Assembly (NCBI GenBank): GCA_946538875.1
Contig: CAMNHD010000134.1
Location: forward strand, 1 to 5,289
Length of the DNA: 5,289 nucleotides
Reading direction: 5' to 3'
DNA from: an uncultured Treponema sp.
Lineage (GTDB): Bacteria > Spirochaetota > Spirochaetia > Treponematales > Treponemataceae
Position numbers and translations under genes: made by a program
Shown: positions 1-5,289 of the stretch, piece after piece
How positions within the stretch are numbered: the stretch's first letter is position 1
Layout: every line of letters starts with the position of its first letter
Notes under the pieces: generated by a model
The model's input: only the letters and a program-made list of their open reading frames with translations
Databases searched by the model: none
What the model was told of the DNA's origin: nothing

Positions 1-1295
1 GCAAGAAGGGCTTCGTACTGCTTGACAAGGGCATTTTTTGGCTCGGTGAGGATGCGCTTGAAGTCTGTCTTGGTAAGGGCCTCAAGTTCGACACGCAGCG
101 GGAAACGGCCCTGAAGTTCCGGAATAAGGTCGCTTGGGGCTGAGACCGAGAATGCACCGGCTCCTATAAACAGGATGTGGGTTGTGTTCACGACTCCCCA
201 CTTTGTGTTTACGTCCGAACCTTCCACAATCGGCAGTATGTCGCGCTGAACTCCTTCACGGCTTACGTCCTGGCGGCTGCCCTCGCCTCCCTTTGTGGCA
301 ATCTTGTCGATTTCGTCTATGAAGATGATACCGCTCTGCTCCACACGGCGCTTTGCTTCGTCAGCAACCTTGTCGCTGTCGGTAAGACTGTCAAGTTTTT
401 CTGCCATGATTATCTGGCGGGCTTCGCGGACTGAGACTTCCTTGCGGTGGCTTCTTCCGCCCGAGAACATCTCCTGCAGGCTGGAAAGACCTTCCTCCAT
501 ATCCTGGGGGTTGCCGCCTGCGAACATCTCCATGCCGATGCGGGGCTGGTGACGGACTGTGATCTGAACCACTGAATCCTCCAGCTTGCCTTCGCGGAGC
601 ATCCTGCGGAACTTTTCACGGGTTTCGGACATGTCTCCGGCTTTTGAATCCTTTACGGTATCCTGCTCTGGCTGCCGGGCTTCTTCCGGCTGTTCCTGCT
701 CCACATCCTGTCCAAGTGCGAATTCCTTGGGCACATCGATGCGGATTACGCTTGCGTTCACCGGGGAGTCGTCGCCAAATAGATTTCCTGAGATGCGGAC
801 ATTGGGCTTTGGGGTTGAAGGGGTCTTTTTGGGCTTTTTGCTTGAGCTGCCCGGAACAAGAAGGTCAAGAAGCGCTTCCTCCACCATGGGTTCTGCCTTT
901 GCGCGGAGTGTCTCCTGGGTTTCGGCCTTTACCATATTGTAGCCTACTGCCATCAGGTCACGCACCATGCTTTCCACATCACGGCCCACATAGCCTACTT
1001 CTGTGTACTTTGTGGCTTCTACCTTGAGAAAGGGTGCTCCGCAGAGTTTTGCAAGACGGCGGGCGATTTCTGTCTTACCGACACCTGTGGGACCTATCAT
1101 AAGAATGTTCTTGGGCGCCACTTCTTCGCGGATTTCTTCAGGAAGCTTTATGCGGCGCTGACGGTTGCGCAGAGCCACTGCCACAAAGCGCTTTGCCTTG
1201 TTCTGACCGATTATGTAGTTGTCCAGCCGCTCGACTATCTGCGTTGGAGTGAGGCCGTCCGGGATTCCCGGCTTGTTCTGGATTTCGTTACTCAT
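1..1295 (-). CDS. hslU: HslU, ATPase/unfoldase subunit of the HslVU protease (C-terminus cut off by window edge)
   Basis: AAA+ ATPase that recognises, unfolds and threads proteins into the HslV chamber in the cytoplasm. I translated the frame from the ATG at 1295 to the edge: 431 codons, no stop or frameshift. Visible landmarks are the Walker A motif GPTGVGKT (residues 68-75), the pore loop GYVG (101-104), Walker B IIFIDEID (323-330), a sensor-1 region FIGAGAF (376-382) and the [11 protein letters not shown] segment (394-404) with the likely arginine finger R397. About 85-100 C-terminal residues, including the sensor-2 region, lie outside the window. The I domain, roughly residues 135-310, is about 60 residues longer than in E. 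coli HslU, judged from the Walker A to Walker B distance. It holds a Lys/Pro-rich stretch (153-164) and a Glu/Gln-rich stretch (196-211). The start overlaps the hslV stop by 8 nt, which points to coupled translation. Identity is near certain. Confidence 0.97.
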   Translation of the reverse strand, partial: MSNEIQNKPGIPDGLTPTQIVERLDNYIIGQNKAKRFVAVALRNRQRRIKLPEEIREEVAPKNILMIGPTGVGKTEIARRLAKLCGAPFLKVEATKYTEVGYVGRDVESMVRDLMAVGYNMVKAETQETLRAKAEPMVEEALLDLLVPGSSSKKPKKTPSTPKPNVRISGNLFGDDSPVNASVIRIDVPKEFALGQDVEQEQPEEARQPEQDTVKDSKAGDMSETREKFRRMLREGKLEDSVVQITVRHQPRIGMEMFAGGNPQDMEEGLSSLQEMFSGGRSHRKEVSVREARQIIMAEKLDSLTDSDKVADEAKRRVEQSGIIFIDEIDKIATKGGEGSRQDVSREGVQRDILPIVEGSDVNTKWGVVNTTHILFIGAGAFSVSAPSDLIPELQGRFPLRVELEALTKTDFKRILTEPKNALVKQYEALL

Positions 1296-1839
1296 TTTTA
1301 AGTTCCTCCACTGTGACATGGTCGTTGGTGTAGATGCAGATCTGACCTGCGATTGCCAGTGACTTCTCGGCGATTTCCCTGGCGGAATAATTGCTGCTTT
1401 CCATATAGGCCATTGCGGCTGAATAGGCGTAGTTTCCGCCTGAACCTATTGCGATTATGTCATTCTCCGGCTCGATTACGTTTCCGTCTCCTGAAATCAG
1501 CAGAATTTTTGTCCTGTCTGCAACCAGAAGCATAGCGTCCAGCTTGCTCATTGAGCGTTCGGTCCGCCAGAGTTTTGCAAGCTCCACGGCTGAACGTGTA
1601 AGGTCGCCGTTGTATTCCTTGAGTTTGTCTTCAAATTTGTCAAAGAGTGTGAATGCGTCTGCCACTGAACCGGCAAATCCTGTGAGCACTTTTCCGTCGT
1701 AGATGCGTCTTACTTTGCGGGCATTTCCTTTTACGACTGTATTTCCGGCAGTGACCTGTCCGTCTCCTGCCATTGCGACTTCGCCGTTGCGTTTTACGGC
1801 TATGACGGTTGTACTGCGTATCTTGGTCTCTCTTGTCAT
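1288..1839 (-). CDS. hslV: HslV, proteolytic subunit of the HslVU protease, with short propeptide
   Basis: Threonine peptidase of the proteasome beta-subunit type. Two hexameric rings form the chamber capped by HslU. The mature N-terminus aligns with the family as [10 protein letters not shown]. Counting that first Thr as 1, the family residues D17 (in GDGQ), K33 (in NARKVRR), G45 (in TGFAGS) and S124 (in IGSGG) all fall at the expected positions. The C-terminal [13 protein letters not shown] is also typical. I choose the ATG at 1839 (183 aa) because GGAG lies 6 nt before it. The in-frame ATG at 1851 has no Shine-Dalgarno and would itself supply part of that GGAG. With the 1839 start, 9 residues (MTRETKIRS) precede the catalytic Thr, so a propeptide must be removed. 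In E. coli only Met is removed. The gene follows a gap with its own likely promoter and overlaps hslU. Confidence 0.97.
   Translation of the reverse strand: MTRETKIRSTTVIAVKRNGEVAMAGDGQVTAGNTVVKGNARKVRRIYDGKVLTGFAGSVADAFTLFDKFEDKLKEYNGDLTRSAVELAKLWRTERSMSKLDAMLLVADRTKILLISGDGNVIEPENDIIAIGSGGNYAYSAAMAYMESSNYSAREIAEKSLAIAGQICIYTNDHVTVEELKNE
1305..1309 (-). promoter_or_regulatory. Ribosome-binding site of hslU
   Basis: The minus strand reads GGAGG here, 9 nt before the hslU ATG at 1295 and inside the last codons of hslV. It is a strong match to the anti-Shine-Dalgarno and fixes the hslU start. Being inside hslV, it ties hslU expression to the same message. Confidence 0.8.
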
Positions 1840-1845
1840 ATTGTT

Positions 1846-1849
1846 CTCC
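1846..1849 (-). promoter_or_regulatory. Ribosome-binding site deciding the hslV start
   Basis: The minus strand reads GGAG followed by 6 nt and then the ATG at 1839. The G of the upstream ATG (1851-1849) is part of this motif, so the two starts compete and the spacing favours 1839. No comparable purine-rich motif precedes 1851. Confidence 0.65.
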
Positions 1850-1883
1850 ATATAATTGGAATCTTGTTTACTGATGTTTTGGC

Positions 1884-1916
1884 TTGAGCAGAAGGTTTTG
1901 GCATGCCCTTGCTCAA
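1884..1916 (-). repeat. Inverted repeat in the hslV leader (possible operator or 5' mRNA stem-loop)
   Basis: Perfect 7-bp arms TTGAGCA (1916-1910 on the minus strand) and TGCTCAA (1890-1884) are separated by 19 nt. The spacer contains the 8-bp palindrome GGCATGCC (1900-1907). The outer arm begins 4 nt beyond the predicted -10 element, so it would cover the transcription start. It is not a CIRCE element (TTAGCACTC-N9-GAGTGCTAA). The function as operator or RNA structure is inferred from position only. Confidence 0.4.
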
Positions 1917-1920
1917 ATAT

Positions 1921-1949
1921 AAGATAATAAAAGACTTGGATTTAGGCAA
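1921..1949 (-). promoter_or_regulatory. Possible sigma70-type promoter of hslVU
   Basis: The minus strand shows TTGCCT (1949-1944) as a -35 candidate, a 17-nt spacer, and TATCTT (1926-1921) as a -10 candidate. Each matches the consensus at 4 of 6 positions. An A8 tract lies upstream at 1973-1980, where it could act as an UP-like element or a bent segment. The surrounding gap is more A+T-rich than the genes. Elements this weak occur by chance, so the call rests mainly on location. Confidence 0.35.
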
Positions 1950-1994
1950 ATGAATTCTTTTGCGGGTGTGTATTTTTTTTGCCGCCTGTTCTGA

Positions 1995-2023
1995 CGGTTT
2001 TACCGGAGACTGCTGGTAAACCG
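1995..2023 (-). repeat. Stem-loop just downstream of xerC
   Basis: On the minus strand CGGTTTACC (2023-2015) pairs with GGTAAAACCG (2004-1995), giving 9 bp with one bulged A and a 10-nt loop. It starts 18 nt after the xerC stop. No T-run follows on the minus strand; an A8 tract does instead, so it is not a standard intrinsic terminator. It could stabilise the 3' end of a dprA-topA-xerC message, mark a processing site, or lie in a read-through transcript to hslVU. Confidence 0.4.
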
Positions 2024-2041
2024 AGGCGCGGGCGCTTGAAC

Positions 2042-2962
2042 TCAGTCCTCCTTCCCGGAGTGGGGAAAAGCCTGGTTATAAACTTCCTTGAGGCGCTCAG
2101 TCGTGACATGAGTGTATTTCTGCGTAGTGCTTATGCTTGAATGCCCCAGCATCTCCTGCACCACCCTGATATCCGCACCGTTAAGCAGCATGGATGTGGC
2201 AAAAGTATGCCTGAACGCATGTGGATTCACATGCCTGTTTGTCCCCCGCACACCCGAATACTCGGAAACAATCATACGTATTCCGCGCACGGACAAAGCA
2301 CCTCCCTTCTGGTTCAGGAAAAGATTCTCCACTTCCTTTCCGTTGCCCGGCATGGATTCGGGGAACCTTACACTCCGTTCCTTAAGGTAGACGGCCAGCG
2401 ACTTTACTGCATCATCTTCAAAGAATACCTGCCTTTCCTTGCCGCCCTTTCCCAGAACTATTGCTGAAGAGAAATCAGGGGAAAGATCCCTTAGCTTAAG
2501 CCTCGCCATCTCGCTGATACGGCATCCTGAAGAATAGAACATCTCGAACAGAGCCTTGTCACGTGAAGGCCAGAGAATCGACATGTTTTCGGGAGCAGAA
2601 CAGATTTCATCAACTTCACTCTGTGTCATAAAGCGCGGCAGATGCTTTGGAGTCTTGAGCGTGGTCAGTTCAAGGGCCGGATTTTCCTGTATAAAATTCA
2701 TCTGGCTGGCAAAATCGAAAAGACCCCGGACCGCAGCAATAAAACGGTTGATGGAGACTGCACTGTATTTATGCTGGTTCATTCCGCCCACAGCCATGCG
2801 AAGCTCCTCAAGCGTTACTGACGCACAGTCTGTGTCGGGGCCAAGCATCTCCTCCAGATGGAGAAGGTCGTTGCGGTATGAGGTGACCGTGTTTTCCGAC
2901 AGTCCCCGGACAGACTTTATGTTGAGAAGATATTCCTCAATGCATTCGTGCAGGCTTGCCAT
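2042..2962 (-). CDS. xerC: Tyrosine recombinase of the XerC/XerD family (XerC/CodV by context)
   Basis: Site-specific recombinase expected to act with a XerD partner at dif to resolve chromosome dimers at division. At 306 aa it has the family's usual length. Residues 1-90 form the N-terminal SAM-like core-binding domain, with the LSENTVTSYRNDL signature (21-33). The catalytic domain follows, with all six active-site residues: R148 (GCRISE), K172 (GKGGKE), H248 and R251 (NPHAFRH), H274 (MLGHSS) and the nucleophile Y283 (QKYTHV). The ATG at 2962 is the only sensible start, since an in-frame TGA lies 21 nt upstream and the next Met is residue 40. It follows the topA stop by 5 nt without a clear Shine-Dalgarno, so translation is probably coupled to topA. 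XerC and XerD cannot be separated with certainty by motif. The topA-xerC-hslV order is the basis for choosing XerC. Confidence 0.93.
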   Translation of the reverse strand: MASLHECIEEYLLNIKSVRGLSENTVTSYRNDLLHLEEMLGPDTDCASVTLEELRMAVGGMNQHKYSAVSINRFIAAVRGLFDFASQMNFIQENPALELTTLKTPKHLPRFMTQSEVDEICSAPENMSILWPSRDKALFEMFYSSGCRISEMARLKLRDLSPDFSSAIVLGKGGKERQVFFEDDAVKSLAVYLKERSVRFPESMPGNGKEVENLFLNQKGGALSVRGIRMIVSEYSGVRGTNRHVNPHAFRHTFATSMLLNGADIRVVQEMLGHSSISTTQKYTHVTTERLKEVYNQAFPHSGKED

Positions 2963-2967
2963 GTGCT

Positions 2968-5130
2968 CTAGTTGGCAGATTCATCGTCCGCTGAGTGCAG
3001 ATAATCGCAGTCAGGGTTGATGCAGCTCTTGTAAGTGCCGTTCTTTTTGTCGAACTTTTCAACCATAAACCAACCGCATTTTGGACAAGTAGTACCAATC
3101 GGCTTGAAGTGTGAAAGGAAGTCGCACTCCGGGTAGTTGGTGCAGCCGTAGAACTCCTTGCCCCTGCCCTTTGTCTTTCTGGCCACAATGTCGCCGCTGC
3201 AGCCTGGACGCGGACACTTTGCAAGAGGAATGCTCTTGGTGTTATGGCACTCGGGGAATCCTGAACATGCAAGGAAGTAGCCGAAGCGGCCCAACTTCTT
3301 GACCATAGGCTTTCCGCACTTGTCGCAGAGCTGGTCAGTCACTTCATCCAGAGACCCTTTCAGGCTTTCCTGAGTATCCATGACCTTGTCCACCCGGTCC
3401 TTGAACGGTGTGTAGAACTCACCTATCATGTTGTTCCACACAAGGGTATCCTGCTCCACCTTGTCAAGGTCGTTTTCAACATCGGAAGTGAATTTTTCAT
3501 TTATCACATCCGGGAATGATTCCACCAGAATGCGGCAGATAGTCTTGCCAAGCTGGGTAGGAACAAGCTGCTTGTTATTGCGTGTTATGTAGTAGCGGTC
3601 CAGAAGAACAGAGATAATCGGAGCATAGGTTGAAGGACGGCCTATTCCCTTTTCTTCGAGAGTCTTGACGATTGATGCGTCGGTATAACGCGAAGGTCCC
3701 TGGGTAAAATGCTGCTCAGGATAGAATTTTCCGCTTGAAAGCTTTTCGTCAATCTTGAGAGACGGAAGTGAACCTGTGACTTCTTCCTTGGAAGACAGCA
3801 GTTTTATCACAGAGTAGAATCCCTTTTCGGAAAGCTTGCTTGCAGACACGCGGAACAAAGCATCTCCGGCCTTGATGTCCACACTGGTGGTGCGGGTCTT
3901 GGCGTTGTTCATCTGGCTTGACACAAAGCGTTCCCAGATAATTGTATAAAGGCGAAGCTGATCCTTGGAAAGATATTCCTTTACGCTGTCAGGGGTGTAT
4001 TTTGTGTAGGTAGGACGGATACCTTCGTGAGCATCCTGAGCTCCCTTTCCCACAGAGTACTCAATCTTTTCAGGAGGAAGCTGGTCAGGATAATTATCTG
4101 TAATCCATGCACGCACGTCGTCTATGGCTGACTGGGCAATACGGACAGAGTCAGTACGCATATATGTGATGAGACCCACGCGTGTGCTTCCAATCTGGAC
4201 ACCTTCGTAAAGCTGCTGTGCAATCTGCATAGTCTTGCGTGAAGTATAGCCCAGACGGTTTGCGGCCGCCTGCTGGAGCTTTGAAGTGGTGAACGGAGGC
4301 TTTGGACGCACAGTCTTTTCTGTTTCCTTTACGTCGCTCACAATACACTCGCTGTTCTGGATTTCATTGATTATTGAGTTGACGGCCTTTTCACTCTTGA
4401 GTTCAGCCTTCTCGCCCTTGTATTGAACAAGCTGTGCGGTGAATTTTGACTTTCCCTTGACAAAATCCGCTTCCAGTGTCCAGTATTCCTCCGGGATAAA
4501 GTCCTCAACTTCCTGCTCACGTTCGCATATAAGGCGGAGTGCCACTGACTGGACGCGTCCGGCGCTGAGACCATTCTTTACTTTTTTCCACAGAATGGGA
4601 CTAAGGTTGTAGCCCACAAGACGGTCAAGCACACGGCGTGCCTTTTGGGCATTCACCTTTGCCTCGTCAATCTGGCCAGGATGTTTTACAGCTTCCTTGA
4701 TGGCCGCAGGGGTGATTTCATTGAACACTATACGGTGTATAGGGGCCTTTGTTTTTTCTGAAAGTGCATTGTTCAAGTGCCATGCGATGGCCTCTCCCTC
4801 ACGGTCGTTATCAGATGCAAGAAGAATCTGGTCAGATCCCTTGGCATCCTTCTGAAGTTCCTTGAGGAGCTTTGCCCTTCCGCGCACTGTTATGTACTCG
4901 GGATTGAACTGATGCTCGACATCAATCGCAAGACGGCTCTTTGGAAGATAAATAAGATGTCCCATGGAGGCCTTGACAGTATAACCAGAGCCAAGATAAT
5001 GCTCGATAGTCTTAGCCTTGGCAGGTGACTCCACTATAACCAAAGTCTTTTTCCTGGTGGCCTTCTTTGCTGTCTTGGCTGCCTTTGCCGGTTTTTCAGC
5101 CTTGACTGTCCTTGCTGCTTTCTCTGCCAT
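2968..5130 (-). CDS. topA: DNA topoisomerase I (type IA), with basic N-terminal tail
   Basis: Relaxes negative supercoils by cutting one strand through a 5'-phosphotyrosine. From the ATG at 5130 the protein has 720 aa. Residues 1-28 are a Lys/Ala-rich tail. The Toprim domain follows with VESPAK (E34) and SDNDREGE (D107, D109, E111). SAGRVQS (189-195) precedes the active-site stretch GLITYMRTDS with Y323 and R325, then DAHEGIRPT (H368) and GIGRPSTYA. The C-terminus has three four-cysteine zinc ribbons, with cysteines at 602/605/622/628, 639/644/663/669 and 682/685/703/708. It lacks the further C-terminal repeats of the 865-aa E. coli enzyme. A GTG at 5136 would add two residues but overlaps the Shine-Dalgarno, so ATG is preferred. 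The gene starts 21 nt after the dprA stop and is 5 nt from xerC, so it sits inside an operon. Confidence 0.98.
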   Translation of the reverse strand: MAEKAARTVKAEKPAKAAKTAKKATRKKTLVIVESPAKAKTIEHYLGSGYTVKASMGHLIYLPKSRLAIDVEHQFNPEYITVRGRAKLLKELQKDAKGSDQILLASDNDREGEAIAWHLNNALSEKTKAPIHRIVFNEITPAAIKEAVKHPGQIDEAKVNAQKARRVLDRLVGYNLSPILWKKVKNGLSAGRVQSVALRLICEREQEVEDFIPEEYWTLEADFVKGKSKFTAQLVQYKGEKAELKSEKAVNSIINEIQNSECIVSDVKETEKTVRPKPPFTTSKLQQAAANRLGYTSRKTMQIAQQLYEGVQIGSTRVGLITYMRTDSVRIAQSAIDDVRAWITDNYPDQLPPEKIEYSVGKGAQDAHEGIRPTYTKYTPDSVKEYLSKDQLRLYTIIWERFVSSQMNNAKTRTTSVDIKAGDALFRVSASKLSEKGFYSVIKLLSSKEEVTGSLPSLKIDEKLSSGKFYPEQHFTQGPSRYTDASIVKTLEEKGIGRPSTYAPIISVLLDRYYITRNNKQLVPTQLGKTICRILVESFPDVINEKFTSDVENDLDKVEQDTLVWNNMIGEFYTPFKDRVDKVMDTQESLKGSLDEVTDQLCDKCGKPMVKKLGRFGYFLACSGFPECHNTKSIPLAKCPRPGCSGDIVARKTKGRGKEFYGCTNYPECDFLSHFKPIGTTCPKCGWFMVEKFDKKNGTYKSCINPDCDYLHSADDESAN

Positions 5131-5133
5131 ATT

Positions 5134-5139
5134 CACCTC
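5134..5139 (-). promoter_or_regulatory. Ribosome-binding site deciding the topA start
   Basis: The minus strand reads GAGGTG, a six-base match to the Shine-Dalgarno complement, 3 nt before the ATG at 5130 (5 nt counted from GAGG). The alternative GTG start at 5136 lies inside this motif and has no site of its own, so ATG is the better start. Confidence 0.75.
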
Positions 5140-5143
5140 ACCA

Positions 5144-5168
5144 AACCGGAACTAAAACAGTTCCAGTT
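5144..5168 (-). repeat. Stem-loop over the dprA stop codon, next to the topA ribosome-binding site
   Basis: On the minus strand AACTGGAACT (5168-5159) pairs with AGTTCCGGTT (5153-5144) around the loop GTTTT. The stem is 10 bp with one G-U pair. On the plus strand the same position is a C-A mismatch, so the structure suits the dprA-topA transcript. The loop and 3' arm contain the dprA TAG. The stem ends 4 nt before the topA Shine-Dalgarno. Only three T's follow, so it is at best a weak terminator; a role in mRNA processing or topA translation is possible. Confidence 0.5.
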
Positions 5169-5289
5169 GTCCTTTGTTTTTTATATCTGTATGAGTGCCG
5201 GGAGCCTGCGAACTCACCTGCACGAATTCTTCAAACGAAGAAATTACGGGAGCACCATCCTCCACGAATTTCTGAACCGTCCGTTCCTT
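5152..5289 (-). CDS. dprA: C-terminal end of probable DprA/Smf (start lies outside the window)
   Basis: An open frame enters at the right edge and ends with TAG at 5154-5152, giving 45 visible residues. The segment KFVEDGAPVISSFEEF resembles the last strand and helix of the DprA Rossmann-like domain (family pattern: LI.xGA.LV.s..Dil). DprA/Smf commonly precedes topA, which supports the call more than the sequence does. DprA binds single-stranded DNA and loads RecA, chiefly during natural transformation. About 23 residues follow the Rossmann end, too few for the C-terminal winged-helix (DML1-like) domain that many DprA proteins carry. The protein ends in QLELF, close to the beta-clamp-binding consensus QL[SD]LF. 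Since only the tail is visible, another DNA-processing protein cannot be excluded. No independent topA promoter is evident in this segment, so topA is probably cotranscribed. Confidence 0.65.
   Translation of the reverse strand, partial: KERTVQKFVEDGAPVISSFEEFVQVSSQAPGTHTDIKNKGQLELF

Noticed and set aside
586..1027. Two overlapping plus-strand open frames (586-942 and 644-1027) opposite hslU
   Set aside because: Both are antisense to the unbroken hslU frame, including its Walker A region, and their low-complexity Ser/Leu/Pro/Cys content is typical of shadows.
1..1295. Possible frameshifted or broken hslU, since no complete frame is bounded here
   Set aside because: Codon-by-codon translation from 1295 to the edge gives 431 uninterrupted codons with all motifs in order. 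It is cut off only by the window edge.
1884..1916. CIRCE (HrcA) or CtsR operator upstream of hslV
   Set aside because: The arms do not match TTAGCACTC/GAGTGCTAA, and the spacer is 19 nt rather than 9. No tandem CtsR heptads are present.
1995..2023. Intrinsic terminator after xerC
   Set aside because: The stem is present, but no T-run follows on the transcribed strand. The nearby T8 run belongs to the plus strand and precedes the stem there.
2556..3020. 154-codon plus-strand open frame opposite xerC and the end of topA
   Set aside because: It lies antisense to two genes with complete catalytic motifs. Its translation is Ser/Arg-rich with no recognisable domain, and it fits a shadow of real codons.
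5144..5168. Terminator separating dprA from topA
   Set aside because: Only three T's follow the stem on the transcribed strand, and the topA ribosome-binding site is 4 nt away, leaving no room for a separate promoter between the genes.
1..5289. Mobile element, defence island, CRISPR array or other accessory system
   Set aside because: No transposase, direct-repeat array, tRNA or phage-type gene is visible. XerC here is the housekeeping type in a conserved operon, not an integron or phage integrase.

Overview
The window is a compact, one-directional stretch of bacterial chromosome. Every gene I can support lies on the minus strand. Read in the direction of transcription (right to left), the order is: the C-terminal end of a probable dprA, then topA (DNA topoisomerase I), xerC (tyrosine recombinase), hslV (protease subunit) and hslU (AAA+ unfoldase), which runs off the left edge. 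There are no tRNA or rRNA genes, insertion sequences, CRISPR arrays or phage genes.

The order dprA-topA-xerC/codV-hslV-hslU is an old conserved arrangement, best known from Firmicutes (where trmFO and codY often join it) and also found in part in spirochaetes. Base composition is near 50% G+C by eye. The HslV and TopA sequences, together with direct dprA-topA-xerC-hslVU adjacency, look most like a Treponema-type spirochaete to me. That assignment is an inference from remembered sequences and synteny, with roughly 50-60% confidence.

Layout: 5289-5152 holds the dprA tail, ending in the residues QLELF. A stem-loop spans its stop codon, followed by a good ribosome-binding site and topA (5130-2968). 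xerC (2962-2042) starts 5 nt after the topA stop and has no clear Shine-Dalgarno, which suggests translational coupling. The largest gene-free stretch is the 202-base gap 1840-2041. It holds a stem-loop just after xerC, an A-tract, a plausible sigma70-type promoter and an inverted repeat at the expected transcription start, so hslVU may have its own promoter. hslV (1839-1288) and hslU (1295 to the left edge) overlap by 8 nt.

Functionally the block pairs DNA-handling proteins with a stress protease. DprA loads RecA on incoming single-stranded DNA, TopA relaxes negative supercoils, and XerC resolves chromosome dimers at dif. HslV and HslU form the two-part ATP-dependent HslVU protease. Nothing here is a clearly new system. 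The points most worth a second look are the clamp-binding-like C-terminus of DprA, the histone-H1-like N-terminal tail on TopA, the enlarged I domain of HslU, the HslV propeptide, and the structured hslV leader.
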